Of a stretch of 64,000 bases of DNA, positions 48,599 through 59,036 are shown one piece after another (the stretch's first letter is position 1; every line of letters begins with the position of its first letter). The notes beneath the pieces were generated by a model that saw only the letters and a list, made by a program, of their open reading frames with translations, did no database searches and was not told the origin of the DNA. The translations under genes and the position numbers were made by a program. This DNA is from Knoellia subterranea KCTC 19937 (lineage in GTDB: Bacteria; Actinomycetota; Actinomycetes; Actinomycetales; Dermatophilaceae), in contig NZ_AVPK01000001.1 of assembly GCF_000768685.1 (NCBI RefSeq), forward strand, positions 248,001 through 312,000, written 5' to 3'.

Positions 48599-51486
48599 GC
48601 GGACTCTCCTCCACGTAGGTGCTCGCCGAGCGAGGCACGTCGGGTACGAAGGTGCTCGACGACGAGTGCGAGCACGGCCAGAAGGAACGCCGCGCCCGCG
48701 GCAGCGGCTCCCACGGACCATCGGGGTGTGAGGGTCGGGCGCGGACCGGTCGTGTAGGCACCGAGGTCGAGCGCGCTCGAGACGAGGACCGGTGCGGCCA
48801 CGCCGACCGCGGCCCCGACGAGGACGGCCGTGGCGAGGAGCGGCAGCACCTCGACGCCGAGGAGTCGCGCTTCGGCCGCTCGGGGCACGCCCATGGTCCG
48901 CAGGCGCAGCAGCAGTTGACGCCGTTCGGGTCGGCTCGCGATGAGCAGGAGCACGACCGCGAGGAAGGCGAGGATGCTCGCGAGCGCGGCGGCGACGGCA
49001 TACAGGCGGGTCACGAAGGAAGGCAGCGCGCGCGCCGCGCTCTCGTCCACGATCTCTCGCGCCGAGGCGGCACCCGTCTCGAGCTCTCCGAGGGCGGCAC
49101 GATCGGTGCGGCTCGCTGTCATGAGGTCCGTGCTCGCCTCCGGCGAGGCCCGGACATAGACACTCGTCGGCTGGATGGCCACGCGGTCGGCCAGCTGGTC
49201 GAACGGGACGAATCCGGTCGTCACGGTGCGTCCGCCCGTGACCCGGGCGAATCGAGGGTCGACCATGGTCACCGTCGCGGGGACGTGCGTTCCGCCGAGC
49301 TCGAGCTCGATCTCGTCACCGACGGAGGCTCCGTCGCTGAGCCACACCGGGATGCGATCGGGCCCGGCGTCGAGCGGGGCCTGGCCCGTGTCGAGCGGCG
49401 TCCCGGCGATGACGGACGAGTACTTCGCCGGGTCGAGCGCGATGACCGTCAGCGAGCGGGCTCGCTGCCCCGTCGACACCACGGCGCCGGCAATCTGCGC
49501 GTTCGAGTCGATGTGGGCCGGTGCAACTGCCTGCACACCGGGTCGTGACGAGAGCGCGGCGACGTCCTGCGGATCGATCCGCACCGCATCGACGCGCACG
49601 TCGGCCCCGACCATGAGGTAGGCGGATTCGGTGCGCTGCTGTCCGATCGTCACGAAGATCGAGGCGAGGACGGTGAGCACGCTCGCGCCGACGACGAGGG
49701 CGAGCAGGGGTAGCCCCGAGGTCGTGCTTGACCGTGAGGTCCGAGCCAGCCCGAGGAAGGGCACATAACCCTTGCCCCGCCCGGCCCAGCGCGACAGCGC
49801 CCGCAGCGGTGCCGGGAGGAGGCGGAAGACGACCACCGCGGCAGCCGCGGCGACGAGCACGGGTGCGAGAGCGGCATACCAGTCGGTCTGTCCCCCACTG
49901 ATGACCTCACCGCGCGAGCGGACGGTCACGACCGCGAGGACCGCCAGGGTGATGAGGGCGACCTCCGCGACCACCCGGCGCGCAGCTCGCACGAGATGCG
50001 AGGTGCCGACGCGACCGGTCGTGGCGTCCCGGACGTGTCCGAGGGCGAGCACGGCGATGGCGATGGCGGGTGCCGCGACGACGAGACCCACCTGCAGCCA
50101 CGACGACCACGGGGTGGTCCCGTCGAGGAGCAGGACGGCAAGTCCCGATGCCACAGCGACGCCCGCGACTCCCCACGTCAGTGGGCCGACGAGAGCCACC
50201 GTGAGCACATTGCGGGTCGACGCCCCGCGGGCCGTCATCAGCGTGAGCTCGCGCAACTTCCCGGCCGTCGCCACGAGGGCAGTCAGCATGAGGACGATGA
50301 TCGCCAGGGCGGTGATGCCGGCCGACGCGAACGACGTGACGACGCTCGTGCTCGTGAGGGAGCGCAGGTACCGCTGGACCAGGCCTGGGACGTCGGTGAT
50401 GAGGGTCGGGCGCTCGGGAAGTCGGGTCAGTTCGACGGACGAGGCCAGTCGACCGGTCGCCTTCTCGAGGCGCGTCGCGTCGGCTCGGGTGAGGTCCTCG
50501 CGGACGGTGTATCGCCACGTGTGGGTCAGCGCGGACGAGCCCATGGGCGAGAACTCCTGGAGCTGGAAGCCCTGGAGGGTGTCGGTCAGCGCTGGATAGC
50601 TCTCGAGCGGAAGGACGAGCGCGCCGCGCCGCACCGAGCCACCCTGCGGCGACGGGATGGCAGCGACGTCGAGCAGCTGCGGCTCGGGTTGCCAGAAGGC
50701 GTCCCCGGGATCGCGTGGCCTGAAGGTTCCCGAGACGATGACATGGACGGTGTCGCGCACCCCGCCGGGCAGGGAGTTCACCGCCCCGAGGACGAGAACC
50801 TGTCCGACCTTGATGCCGAGGGCACTCGCCACGGCTTCGGACACGCCCACCGGCATGACCCGCGCGCGGCGTCGGACGTTGTCGTCGATGAGCCGGGTGT
50901 CGGTCGCCTCCCCCGGGCTCGTCCCCGATGTCCACGTGACGTGCGTGTCCAGTTGGTCCTGGACACGCAGGACGACCTGTTGCGGTTCGGCTGCTGTCCT
51001 GACGCCCTCCGGGGCGGCACTGAACGGTTGGCTCTGGGCCGCGAAGGTCGGGGTCCCGACGAGGTCCCGATCGCTGCCCAGGGCCCGACGGACCGCATCG
51101 TCGACCATCGTGAAGGGGGCGCCCACGCCACCCCCGGGCCCCTCGCCCCCATCCACGCCCTCGACGAATCCAGCACTCTGCGGCGTGAGCGCGAACGTCA
51201 GGTCGCGCTGGCTCTGGGTTGCCGAGCGGAGCTCGTCCCCCAGAGCGCGGTCGTATGCCGTCGACTGCAGTCTCGGTGCCCCCACCAAGTAGACGGCCGC
51301 CGTGGCCGCGATGAGGGCGAAGAGGATCGAGGCGAGCCGTTGTCGTCCGGCGCTGCGGCGCAGCACGGTGCCGACGTCCAGGTCGCTTCCTGCGGATGGC
51401 GCCTCGCGCCTGCCTCTGCCCTTCCCCGGGTGCAGAATCGCCCCGAACTTCGGGAGGCGGTGCGGTCCCTCGTGACGCCCGGTCAT
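48595..51486 (-). CDS. FtsX-family ABC permease (963 residues)
   Basis: Large permease of the MacB/FtsX superfamily. One N-terminal helix (LASILFALIAATAAVYLV) precedes a ~280-residue extracytoplasmic domain, then a helix block (VTSFASAGITALAIIVLMLTALVATAGKLREL and further), a second extracytoplasmic domain (~690-860) and three C-terminal helices (AVAAALASILAFLAVVLLLIA, EVLPLLATAVLVGAAVGVAAP, VGAAAAGAAFLLAVLALVVEHL). Duplicate FtsX domains give the usual 8-10 helices. ATG at 51486 overlaps the stop of the first permease gene; upstream in-frame sequence is Arg-rich and non-membrane. Confidence 0.88.
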   Translation of the reverse strand: MTGRHEGPHRLPKFGAILHPGKGRGRREAPSAGSDLDVGTVLRRSAGRQRLASILFALIAATAAVYLVGAPRLQSTAYDRALGDELRSATQSQRDLTFALTPQSAGFVEGVDGGEGPGGGVGAPFTMVDDAVRRALGSDRDLVGTPTFAAQSQPFSAAPEGVRTAAEPQQVVLRVQDQLDTHVTWTSGTSPGEATDTRLIDDNVRRRARVMPVGVSEAVASALGIKVGQVLVLGAVNSLPGGVRDTVHVIVSGTFRPRDPGDAFWQPEPQLLDVAAIPSPQGGSVRRGALVLPLESYPALTDTLQGFQLQEFSPMGSSALTHTWRYTVREDLTRADATRLEKATGRLASSVELTRLPERPTLITDVPGLVQRYLRSLTSTSVVTSFASAGITALAIIVLMLTALVATAGKLRELTLMTARGASTRNVLTVALVGPLTWGVAGVAVASGLAVLLLDGTTPWSSWLQVGLVVAAPAIAIAVLALGHVRDATTGRVGTSHLVRAARRVVAEVALITLAVLAVVTVRSRGEVISGGQTDWYAALAPVLVAAAAAVVVFRLLPAPLRALSRWAGRGKGYVPFLGLARTSRSSTTSGLPLLALVVGASVLTVLASIFVTIGQQRTESAYLMVGADVRVDAVRIDPQDVAALSSRPGVQAVAPAHIDSNAQIAGAVVSTGQRARSLTVIALDPAKYSSVIAGTPLDTGQAPLDAGPDRIPVWLSDGASVGDEIELELGGTHVPATVTMVDPRFARVTGGRTVTTGFVPFDQLADRVAIQPTSVYVRASPEASTDLMTASRTDRAALGELETGAASAREIVDESAARALPSFVTRLYAVAAALASILAFLAVVLLLIASRPERRQLLLRLRTMGVPRAAEARLLGVEVLPLLATAVLVGAAVGVAAPVLVSSALDLGAYTTGPRPTLTPRWSVGAAAAGAAFLLAVLALVVEHLRTRRASLGEHLRGGESA

Positions 51487-54400
51487 CGGGACTCCCCCAT
51501 CCTCAACTCGGAGGCGATGTCGCCACCGGTGCGCCGCAGGACGAGCACCCCGAGGAGGCCGAGCACGGCGATGACGACGGCGGCCAGGCCCGCGAGGGCA
51601 CCCCACGGGATGACGACGAGCACGGACGGAACCTGCGCGTGGCCATCGCCGCCGACGAGGAAGGGCACGACGACCCAGGCCGCGGCCGCGCCCATCGCCA
51701 CGCCGACGAGCACGGTGAGTCCGACGATGCACACGCGCTCGAGGGTGAGGATGCGTCGGATCCGACCAGGCGGCATACCCAGGGCCAAGAGGATCGCGTT
51801 GTCGTGGTGGCGGGCGCGCGCGAGCGACGCGGTCGTGGCGGCGAATCCGACCGCCGCGAGGACGAGTGCGGCCCCCGTGACCAGGAGCATGGCCGCTTGC
51901 ATGCCAGCGTTGACGGGATTGCTCCGGCGTCCGGCCTCAACATCGTCACGCACGACGAGTGCGGCCGCCAGCACGCCGGCCTCGCGGAGGGCAGTGGCAG
52001 CCCGGGGCCCGTCCGTGGGTGCGAGCCACCACTCGCGTGGCACCGGGGCGACGGATGGCCAGGCCAGTTCGGTGCCGGCGTAGCCAGTGGTGGCATAGAA
52101 CGTCGGCAGGTCGAGCAGGATCGCCCGGGTCGGGTCGGTCGCCGTGGGGATCACGTCGACGAGGGCGTCGACCTTTGCCGGGATGTTGCGCCCGGCGACG
52201 GGCAGTCCCAGGGTGCCCCCGACGTCGAGGTCGAGGGCGGACGCGAGGTCACGGGTCATCACGACGGGGACGCTCCTCACGGCGGGCGCCGCGACGCCGT
52301 ACCTCAGGTCCACGCCCTGCGACCGGTCCGTGAGGAGATCCGTCCCGGGCACCGGCGTCCCGTCCGCACGGACATCCGTGGCCTCCATGCCGAGGACGAG
52401 GCCGGGGACGGTGTCGCGCAGGAAATCCGGCAGGGTCATGGTGAAACCAAGGAGGGACACCGGCTCGGCCAGAGCGAGGTCCCCCTGCGGCATCTCGAGC
52501 GCAACGGCCCTCGACGTCGACGTGACGGTACCCAGAGGCAGGGACGTGACGTAGCCCCGGGCGTCGCGGACGAGCACCTGCCCGGTGAGCCCGAAGTTGT
52601 CGATGCTGAAGCCCTCGAGCGAACCGGCGGTGGCGAGGAACCTCGTGCGGAACGTGAGTTCCTTCGTGCCGGTCGGCAGGGTCACGGCCGTGACGTCAGG
52701 GCGCTGGCGGGCCAGCGAGTCGGTGATGGAACTCCACGCCCGGCCGCCCAGCGCGTCCGGACGCAGGCTCATGACTCGACCCGCGGTCGTGGCGTCGACC
52801 CCGAGCACCGTGACGTCCGCAACGCTCCGCATCTCCGACGTCTCACGCAGCACGGGCATCGCGCGGTCCGACCCACCGGCGACGCGTTCGGCGAGCGGCC
52901 GCCCGAGCGTGCCGTCGACCCGCACCGAAGCGCCAGCCTCGAACGCCGACTGGTCCGCGAGCGCGCGCCCGGCCGTCGCCGAGTGAGCCAGCGCGAGGGC
53001 ACCCATGGAGACGCAGAGCAGGATGAGCAGGATCGTGCCACCCTGGGCTGCGAGCCGGCGAGAGAGCTGCCACGCGCCCCAGGCGCGGTCGAGCCCGACG
53101 TGTCCCACGGACACGCGCTCCACCTGACGGGTCGCGCCGGGCAGGAGCCGCAGGCACAACACGGCCAGCCCCGCGACGACGCACGCCGGCGCCGCGATGG
53201 TGAGGGGGTCGACCGTGGTGGACCCGACGACGTCATAGCGACGCAACTGCAGTACGGCGAGCACCCCGATGCCCACGAGGGCAAGGTCGAGACCGCCGCC
53301 GGACACCACCTGAAGGACTGCCGGCAGTCGCGAGCCGACACCACCCGCCCCGGCGCTGCCGCCTGCCGAAGCCGCCCGTCCCAATCCGGTGCTCCCCGCG
53401 CCCGAGCGCAGGGCGGTGAGAACGATGACGAGCGTCGCGAGCAGGGCCATGGTGGCGAGGGCGATCCACAACCCCGGCTCCCGGACAGCCTCCCCGACCG
53501 AGTCACCGGCGAGTGAGACGTCTGCGGCGCGGGCGATGACACGAGTGAGGAAGGGCGCAACGACGACAGCACCGACGGCGCCCAGTCCGACGACGAAGCC
53601 CGCGTCGGCCAGGGCCATCGTCACGAGCTGGCCCGTGGACAGTCCGCGGGTGCGCATGAGCCTCGTCTCGTCGGCTCGCAGGCCGACGAGGAGCCGCGCG
53701 GCCATGACGAGGGATGAGGCACCGAGGAGGATGAGGAGCACGGTCGGCGTGAGCAGCGAGGCCCGGATGCGCTGGGCCACGACGGTCGCGTCGTCGAGCT
53801 GACCGGGCAGGGTCGTCTCGACGCGCGCATTGCTGAAGATCGGCGACGGCGTGGCGGTGGCGCCGGGCTGCGCGTCCCGGTCGTCCCCCACGACCTCCCG
53901 CAGGGCGGCCAGCCCTGTCGTCAGCCGGTCGCGGATGTCGCTGATGGAAGTGACCGTCGCGTCGTCGAAACGTGCGCCCGCCCGCCACGTGATCGGACTC
54001 GGACCGACGGCTCCGCTCTCGAAGACTCCGTCGGCGAGCACGAACGGTCCGAAGGTCGTGTATTCCGAACGCTGCACGCCCGAGAGACTGAGCGGGTCGT
54101 CGATCCAGACGGCGGCGGTCGGGTCGCGAGGGCGATAGGTGCCGACGAGACGGACGACGAGGTCCTTCTCGGACTCGTTGACGAGGCTCGGCAGGGCCAA
54201 CTCCTCGCCGAGGGTCAGGTCCAGCGCTGCGGCTGCTTCCACGGGCAGGACCACTTCCTGGGCGGATCCCGAGCCAGCGCCCGCCGTGGGCCATGCCCCG
54301 GACACGAGGTCCGCGCGGTCGCGCAGTCCGGTCACGTCGGCGACCTGCGCACGTGCCGTCGCATCCGCACCGGTGATGCCGCGGGCCGTCAGGTAGGCGA

Positions 54401-54683
54401 CCCGGCTGATCTCGAGCTCGCCACCGATGGCCTCCATGCGCTGACGCACCGTCCGGTCGGCCTCGGCCAGGGTCCCGGGCCTCACCGACGCCACGACCGT
54501 GATGGTGCGGTCGGCCCGATTGCCGCTGGCGAGACTGGTGCGCACGCCCGCGTCCGAGATCGCACCGGAGAGCAGTTGGAGGGTTGCGACCACGATCATC
54601 GACATCAACGTGGCGATGACGACGGCGACGACGGCGAGGACGTGGGTGCCCATCCGCCGCCGCAGCAGGGTCAGCAAACCCAT
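51483..54683 (-). CDS. FtsX-family ABC permease (1066 residues), first gene of exporter operon
   Basis: Large FtsX-type permease. TM1 is VLAVVAVVIATLMSMIVVATLQLL (~15-38), followed by a ~270-residue external domain, a central helix cluster (~300-540, e.g. PTVLLILLGASSLVMAARLLVGL), a second external domain (~600-880), and three C-terminal helices including AAMLLVTGAALVLAAVGFAATTASL with the FtsX motif LARARHHDNAILLALGMPPGRIRRI. GAGGAGG lies nine bases before the ATG at 54683. Four overlapping genes run from here to 46950, forming one transport system. Confidence 0.88.
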   Translation of the reverse strand: MGLLTLLRRRMGTHVLAVVAVVIATLMSMIVVATLQLLSGAISDAGVRTSLASGNRADRTITVVASVRPGTLAEADRTVRQRMEAIGGELEISRVAYLTARGITGADATARAQVADVTGLRDRADLVSGAWPTAGAGSGSAQEVVLPVEAAAALDLTLGEELALPSLVNESEKDLVVRLVGTYRPRDPTAAVWIDDPLSLSGVQRSEYTTFGPFVLADGVFESGAVGPSPITWRAGARFDDATVTSISDIRDRLTTGLAALREVVGDDRDAQPGATATPSPIFSNARVETTLPGQLDDATVVAQRIRASLLTPTVLLILLGASSLVMAARLLVGLRADETRLMRTRGLSTGQLVTMALADAGFVVGLGAVGAVVVAPFLTRVIARAADVSLAGDSVGEAVREPGLWIALATMALLATLVIVLTALRSGAGSTGLGRAASAGGSAGAGGVGSRLPAVLQVVSGGGLDLALVGIGVLAVLQLRRYDVVGSTTVDPLTIAAPACVVAGLAVLCLRLLPGATRQVERVSVGHVGLDRAWGAWQLSRRLAAQGGTILLILLCVSMGALALAHSATAGRALADQSAFEAGASVRVDGTLGRPLAERVAGGSDRAMPVLRETSEMRSVADVTVLGVDATTAGRVMSLRPDALGGRAWSSITDSLARQRPDVTAVTLPTGTKELTFRTRFLATAGSLEGFSIDNFGLTGQVLVRDARGYVTSLPLGTVTSTSRAVALEMPQGDLALAEPVSLLGFTMTLPDFLRDTVPGLVLGMEATDVRADGTPVPGTDLLTDRSQGVDLRYGVAAPAVRSVPVVMTRDLASALDLDVGGTLGLPVAGRNIPAKVDALVDVIPTATDPTRAILLDLPTFYATTGYAGTELAWPSVAPVPREWWLAPTDGPRAATALREAGVLAAALVVRDDVEAGRRSNPVNAGMQAAMLLVTGAALVLAAVGFAATTASLARARHHDNAILLALGMPPGRIRRILTLERVCIVGLTVLVGVAMGAAAAWVVVPFLVGGDGHAQVPSVLVVIPWGALAGLAAVVIAVLGLLGVLVLRRTGGDIASELRMGESR

Positions 54684-54834
54684 CCCCCAACCTCCTCGTC
54701 GGTCGCGTGGCAGCCGCCCTGCCGGCCGCCACCCTCGTCAACCTAACGAGGCAGCCCGGCCAGAGGTTGTCTCGCCGACGAAAGAATCCGCTTCGTGACT
54801 TTTGCAACCTGTGTGCGCGCCGCGATTCCGCGGA
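54684..54834. other. intergenic region between treZ end and exporter operon
   Basis: Contains CCGCG-ATTC-CGCGG (54820-54833), a weak hairpin just after the treZ stop, CCTCGT-CAACCTA-ACGAGG (~54733-54751), a 6-bp inverted repeat in the exporter promoter region, and the exporter ribosome site. No clear -35/-10 pair was found. Confidence 0.4.
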
Positions 54835-56553
54835 TCAGGGAAAGACGAGATCCGGTATGCCGGGTGCGGACACTGTGACCGCGTCCCGACCGAGATCGGC
54901 CGAGACCGTCATCCCGCGGTGCGACATGACGAAGGTCTTGCCGTCGTCCTCGACGTGGCAGGTGACGTCGGCGAATCGCGTGGTATCCGTGCCGATCACG
55001 GAGCGGCGCAGGGCAATCAGGTCGGTGTACCACCGCAGGAGTGAAGCGTGCGGCTCCGACGAGAGTTCGTCCCACCGCAGCACGCTCGCGTCACGCGTGG
55101 CGCGTGACTGCGGGTCCGGGATCTCGTCGGCCGTCCACCCGTGCGCTCCGAACTCGGCGCGACGGCCAGCCCGCACGGCCTCGGCCATGGCCTCGTCGGT
55201 GAAGTCGGTGAAGAACTGCCACGGGGCCGACGTCGCGAACTCCTCCCCCATGAACACCATCGGTGTCCCCGGGCCGAGGAGGTAGAGCGCCGCACCGATC
55301 GCCTGCCGACCCGGGCTGAGCGTCGCTGAGATCCGGTCGCCGGTGGCCCGGTTGCCCACCTGGTCGTGGGTCTGGAGGTAGGTGACGAGTCGGCGGCCGT
55401 CGAGGCTGTCGACGTCGATGGGCTTGCCCCACGCACGACCGCGGAACGTGGACCACCGGCCGTCATGGAGGAATCCCCGGGTGAGGACGTGGGCGAGGAC
55501 GTCGAGCGGACCACCATCGGGAAGGCTGCGCGTGCCGCCCCCGAAGTCCTCGTAGTAGCCCTGCGTCTCCCCCGTCAGCGCGACGTGCAGCCCGTGGTGC
55601 ACGTCGTCGGCCCACTGGGCCGTCATGCCGAGCCCACCCTCGGCGGTGGTCGTGACCATTGCGGTGTCGTTGAGGTCGCTCTCCGCGATGAGGTCAAGTG
55701 GGCGGCCCAGCGAATCCGCCAGTGCCGCAACGGAATCCGATAGTTCTGCGAGGAGGTGCCGCTCCCCTTCATCGACAAGGGCATGGACGGCGTCGAGGCG
55801 CAGGGCGTCGACGTGGAAGTCGCGGAACCAGCGCAGCGCGTTGTCGATGATGAACGCCCGCACCTCGTCCGAACCCGGAGCGTCGAGGTTCACGGCTGGC
55901 CCCCACGGGGTCGTGTGAGTCTGCGTGAAGTAGGGCCCGAACCGGCCGAGGTAGTTGCCGCTCGGACCGAGGTGGTTGTAGACGACGTCGAGGCACACCC
56001 CGAGCCCGCGTGCGTGGCACGCGTCGACGAATCGCTGGAAGGCGAGCGGACCACCCAGGGCGTCGTGGACGGCATACAGGTCCACACCGTCGTAGCCCCA
56101 GCCCCAGCGGCCGGGGATCGCGGCGACGGGCAGGATCTCGACGACGTCGACGCCGAGGTCGACGAGGTAGTCCAGGCGCGCGATCGCGGCATCGAACGTG
56201 CCTTCGTCGGTGAAGGTCCCGATGTGGCATTCGTAGACGACACCGCCCAGCGTGCCGGCCCCGTCGCGAGGGCCCCGCCACGTCGCATCGGCCCACTGGT
56301 GCGCCGCGACGTCGAACCATCGGCTGGGTCCGTCCACTCCGTGCGGTTGCCACGCACTGCGGGGGTCCGGAAGAGCGGGCGACTCGCCATCGAGGACAAA
56401 GGCGTAGTCGAGAACGGGGTATGCCGTCGGGTCCCCTTCCCAGCGCCACCACCCTCGGTCATCGCGCGCCATGGGCTCACGGGCCGGGCTCTCGCCGGGC
56501 GCACCGAACTCGATCTCGACCCTGGCGACGTCGGGGGCCCAGACCTCGATCAT
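54835..56553 (-). CDS. treZ: malto-oligosyltrehalose trehalohydrolase
   Basis: Releases trehalose from maltooligosyl-trehalose, the last step of the TreY-TreZ route. The 572-residue protein has an N-terminal CBM48-like domain (IEVWAPDVARVEIEF), then a GH13 barrel with WGYDGVDLYAV, VCLDVVYNHLGPSGNYL, the nucleophile Asp in DALRLDAVHALVD (~250), the acid Glu in LIAESDLND (~285) and LQTHDQVGNRATGDR. Its ATG at 56553 overlaps the treY stop. Last gene of treXYZ. Confidence 0.96.
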   Translation of the reverse strand: MIEVWAPDVARVEIEFGAPGESPAREPMARDDRGWWRWEGDPTAYPVLDYAFVLDGESPALPDPRSAWQPHGVDGPSRWFDVAAHQWADATWRGPRDGAGTLGGVVYECHIGTFTDEGTFDAAIARLDYLVDLGVDVVEILPVAAIPGRWGWGYDGVDLYAVHDALGGPLAFQRFVDACHARGLGVCLDVVYNHLGPSGNYLGRFGPYFTQTHTTPWGPAVNLDAPGSDEVRAFIIDNALRWFRDFHVDALRLDAVHALVDEGERHLLAELSDSVAALADSLGRPLDLIAESDLNDTAMVTTTAEGGLGMTAQWADDVHHGLHVALTGETQGYYEDFGGGTRSLPDGGPLDVLAHVLTRGFLHDGRWSTFRGRAWGKPIDVDSLDGRRLVTYLQTHDQVGNRATGDRISATLSPGRQAIGAALYLLGPGTPMVFMGEEFATSAPWQFFTDFTDEAMAEAVRAGRRAEFGAHGWTADEIPDPQSRATRDASVLRWDELSSEPHASLLRWYTDLIALRRSVIGTDTTRFADVTCHVEDDGKTFVMSHRGMTVSADLGRDAVTVSAPGIPDLVFP

Positions 56554-59030
56554 GACGTCCTCACCAAGAGCGCGACAGGAAGGTCCGAGAGCAGGTCAGC
56601 CAACACCGCGTTACCAGAGAAAGTGCGAGTTTGACTGTCCGACAGCACATTTCGCCATTGGCCATGTGGGAGACGGACCGATGCCTGACCGAAACCACCG
56701 GCAGCGGCAAGTCGATCGGCCTCGAGCGTCACGAGAGCCAGAACGTCGTCGCCGGCCTGACCACGACTGAAGGCGATGGCGTGCGGCGTGTCGCAGTCGA
56801 GGCCCGCGTACGACGTGGTGTCACCGACAAACCACTCGGGGTGCTCGCGACGTAGGCGCAGCGCGGTGGCGGTCACGAGCAACTTCTCGTCGTCGAGGTC
56901 GCGTGGAGTCCCGTCGGCATCGAGGCGAGCGAGCCGCTCCGTGCGATCGGCCCAGTCGACCGCGCCACGGTTGTCGGGGTCGACGAGGGTGAGGGCCTGC
57001 AGTTCCGCACCCTGATACACGTCGGGCACACCGACAGCGACGAGCTGGAGCAGCTTCTGCCCGAGCACGTTGGCCCGGATCGATTCGGAGTGGTGCGACA
57101 GCCAGGTGCCGACGAGCGTCGCAATGGCCCTGTCGGCCACGACGCTTCGAGCGAAGTCCACGACGGCCCCTTCGTACTCGGCGTCGCCATCGATCCAGGC
57201 AGTGTGGTCCTTCGCCTCGCGGATCGCCTTGAGGACATAACCCTCGATCCGGTCCGGCGACATGGGCCACGTGCCGATCACGGTCTGCCACACGAGGTAC
57301 TCAGTCGCCGGGTCCACGCGCGAGGAGCGCTGTGCCGCAACGAGATCCGACGCCTCCCGCACCCACGCAGCCCAGCCGTCGGCATCCTCGGCGAGCGTCA
57401 TGAGTCTGGCCCTGACGTCCTCGGACCTCTTTGTGTCGTGCGTCGTGAGGGTCGACATCGTCGTGGCCCAGGTCGCCACTTGCCGCGCCTGGAACGCGTG
57501 GAACTCGGCCGGGTCGATGGACAGGTGCGCAGGATGCCCACCCACCTCATTGGCGCCGACCATGCGAGCCCAGCGATAGAACGCGGTGTCCTCGATGCCC
57601 TTGGCCATGACGGGTCCGCACGTCTGCTGGAACCGCACGACGAAGTCGTCCACCAGGGCGCGATCCGCTCCTTCGGGGACGACACCCTGCGCCAGGGACA
57701 GGAGCCGGTCGAGATCGGCATGGGCCGCAGGGCGGAGCTGCGCCCGGGCGCGGTCACCAGCAGCTGTCAGCACCTCGACCTGCTCCGATGGCGCGGGTTC
57801 GCCGGGGACGACATAGGCGCGATAGCGGTCCATCGCCACGAGGAGAGCCCTCAGGGCCTCGAGCACGAGGTCGGGGTTCAGCCCGTCATGGATGCGGTGG
57901 ACGACCAGGCGGAGACGGGTGACCTCGGCGACGAGGACGTCATCGACGACGAGTTCCTTCGATGCGGCAACCACGTCGTCGAGCTCCGCGCGCTCCGCCC
58001 GGGCATGCTCCGCCCACAGCTCGTCGAGGACGGCATCCCCACGTGACGAGGTCAGCACCTGTTGCACCCGCAGCAAGGTGTCATATCCGGTGGTCCCGGC
58101 ACACGGCCACGAGGGAGGCAACTGCTCGTCACCCTCCAGGATCTTCTCCGCGACGACCCACGCCCCGCCGGTCGCTTCGGCCAACCGGGCGAGGTAGCCC
58201 TCGGGATCGGCGAGCCCGTCCGGGTGATCGATGCGGAACCCATCGATCGCCCCCTCGCGCCAGAGGTCGAGCAGGAGAGCGTGGGTCGCATCGAAGACAT
58301 CGTTCTCCTCGACCCGCACGGCGATGAGCGACGTGACGTCGAAGAAGCGGCGGTAGTTCAGGTCCGTGCTCCCGGCCCGCCAGTGCGTGAGCAGGTAGGG
58401 CTGCGCCTCGACCAGTTCCGCGATCGGCAGGGTCTCCGTCCCGGGCGCAACGGGGTACTCGTGCCCGTAGTAGCGGAGCACCGTCTCGTCCCCACCTGCG
58501 CCACCGTCGCCCGCCATGGTGAGTTCACCCGCGCGCAGCACCTCGTCCAACGACGCACCCAGGACCGGCATGAGCACGCGCCCCCGGCGCCCGTCGGCGA
58601 ACCACCTGCCCACCGACTCCCACTCGATGTCGAACCAGTGCGCGTGCGGCGATGCCTCACCGTCGCGGAGCAGGGACCACAAGGGGGCGTTGCGCCACGT
58701 CTGTTCCGGCACGGTCATGTGGTTGGGGACGACGTCGACGATGATCCCGAGCCCGACGGCATGTGCGGCCGCGACAAGCCGGTCGAACGCCTCCCGACCA
58801 CCCGCCGCCTCACTCAGCACCGTGTGGTCAACGACGTCGTAGCCGTGCGTCGACCCCGGTGCGGCTTGGAGGATCGGTGACAGATACAGGTGTGAGACAC
58901 CGAGATTCGCGATGTATGCCGTGCGCTCAGCTGCCGCGTCGAAGCCGAACCCACCGTGGATCTGGAGGCGGTAGGTGGAGGTGGGCACGGCGCGACGCGA
59001 GGTGCTCACGAAGACGGGGGCGGACGGCAT
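56550..59030 (-). CDS. treY: malto-oligosyltrehalose synthase
   Basis: GH13 isomerase that turns the reducing-end alpha-1,4 bond of a maltodextrin into an alpha,alpha-1,1 bond. The 826-residue protein starts with PTSTYRLQIHGGFGFDAAAE, contains VDVVPNHM, the nucleophile in GFRIDHPDGLADPEGYL, VVAEKILEGDEQLP and GTTGYD, all TreY hallmarks. The start is ambiguous: ATG at 59030 is taken, with a TTG at 59036 directly after the treX stop and a GTG at 59012 as alternatives; none has a strong Shine-Dalgarno. The ATG is itself part of a GTATGCCG octamer. Confidence 0.95.
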   Translation of the reverse strand: MPSAPVFVSTSRRAVPTSTYRLQIHGGFGFDAAAERTAYIANLGVSHLYLSPILQAAPGSTHGYDVVDHTVLSEAAGGREAFDRLVAAAHAVGLGIIVDVVPNHMTVPEQTWRNAPLWSLLRDGEASPHAHWFDIEWESVGRWFADGRRGRVLMPVLGASLDEVLRAGELTMAGDGGAGGDETVLRYYGHEYPVAPGTETLPIAELVEAQPYLLTHWRAGSTDLNYRRFFDVTSLIAVRVEENDVFDATHALLLDLWREGAIDGFRIDHPDGLADPEGYLARLAEATGGAWVVAEKILEGDEQLPPSWPCAGTTGYDTLLRVQQVLTSSRGDAVLDELWAEHARAERAELDDVVAASKELVVDDVLVAEVTRLRLVVHRIHDGLNPDLVLEALRALLVAMDRYRAYVVPGEPAPSEQVEVLTAAGDRARAQLRPAAHADLDRLLSLAQGVVPEGADRALVDDFVVRFQQTCGPVMAKGIEDTAFYRWARMVGANEVGGHPAHLSIDPAEFHAFQARQVATWATTMSTLTTHDTKRSEDVRARLMTLAEDADGWAAWVREASDLVAAQRSSRVDPATEYLVWQTVIGTWPMSPDRIEGYVLKAIREAKDHTAWIDGDAEYEGAVVDFARSVVADRAIATLVGTWLSHHSESIRANVLGQKLLQLVAVGVPDVYQGAELQALTLVDPDNRGAVDWADRTERLARLDADGTPRDLDDEKLLVTATALRLRREHPEWFVGDTTSYAGLDCDTPHAIAFSRGQAGDDVLALVTLEADRLAAAGGFGQASVRLPHGQWRNVLSDSQTRTFSGNAVLADLLSDLPVALLVRTS

Positions 59031-59036
59031 ACGCAA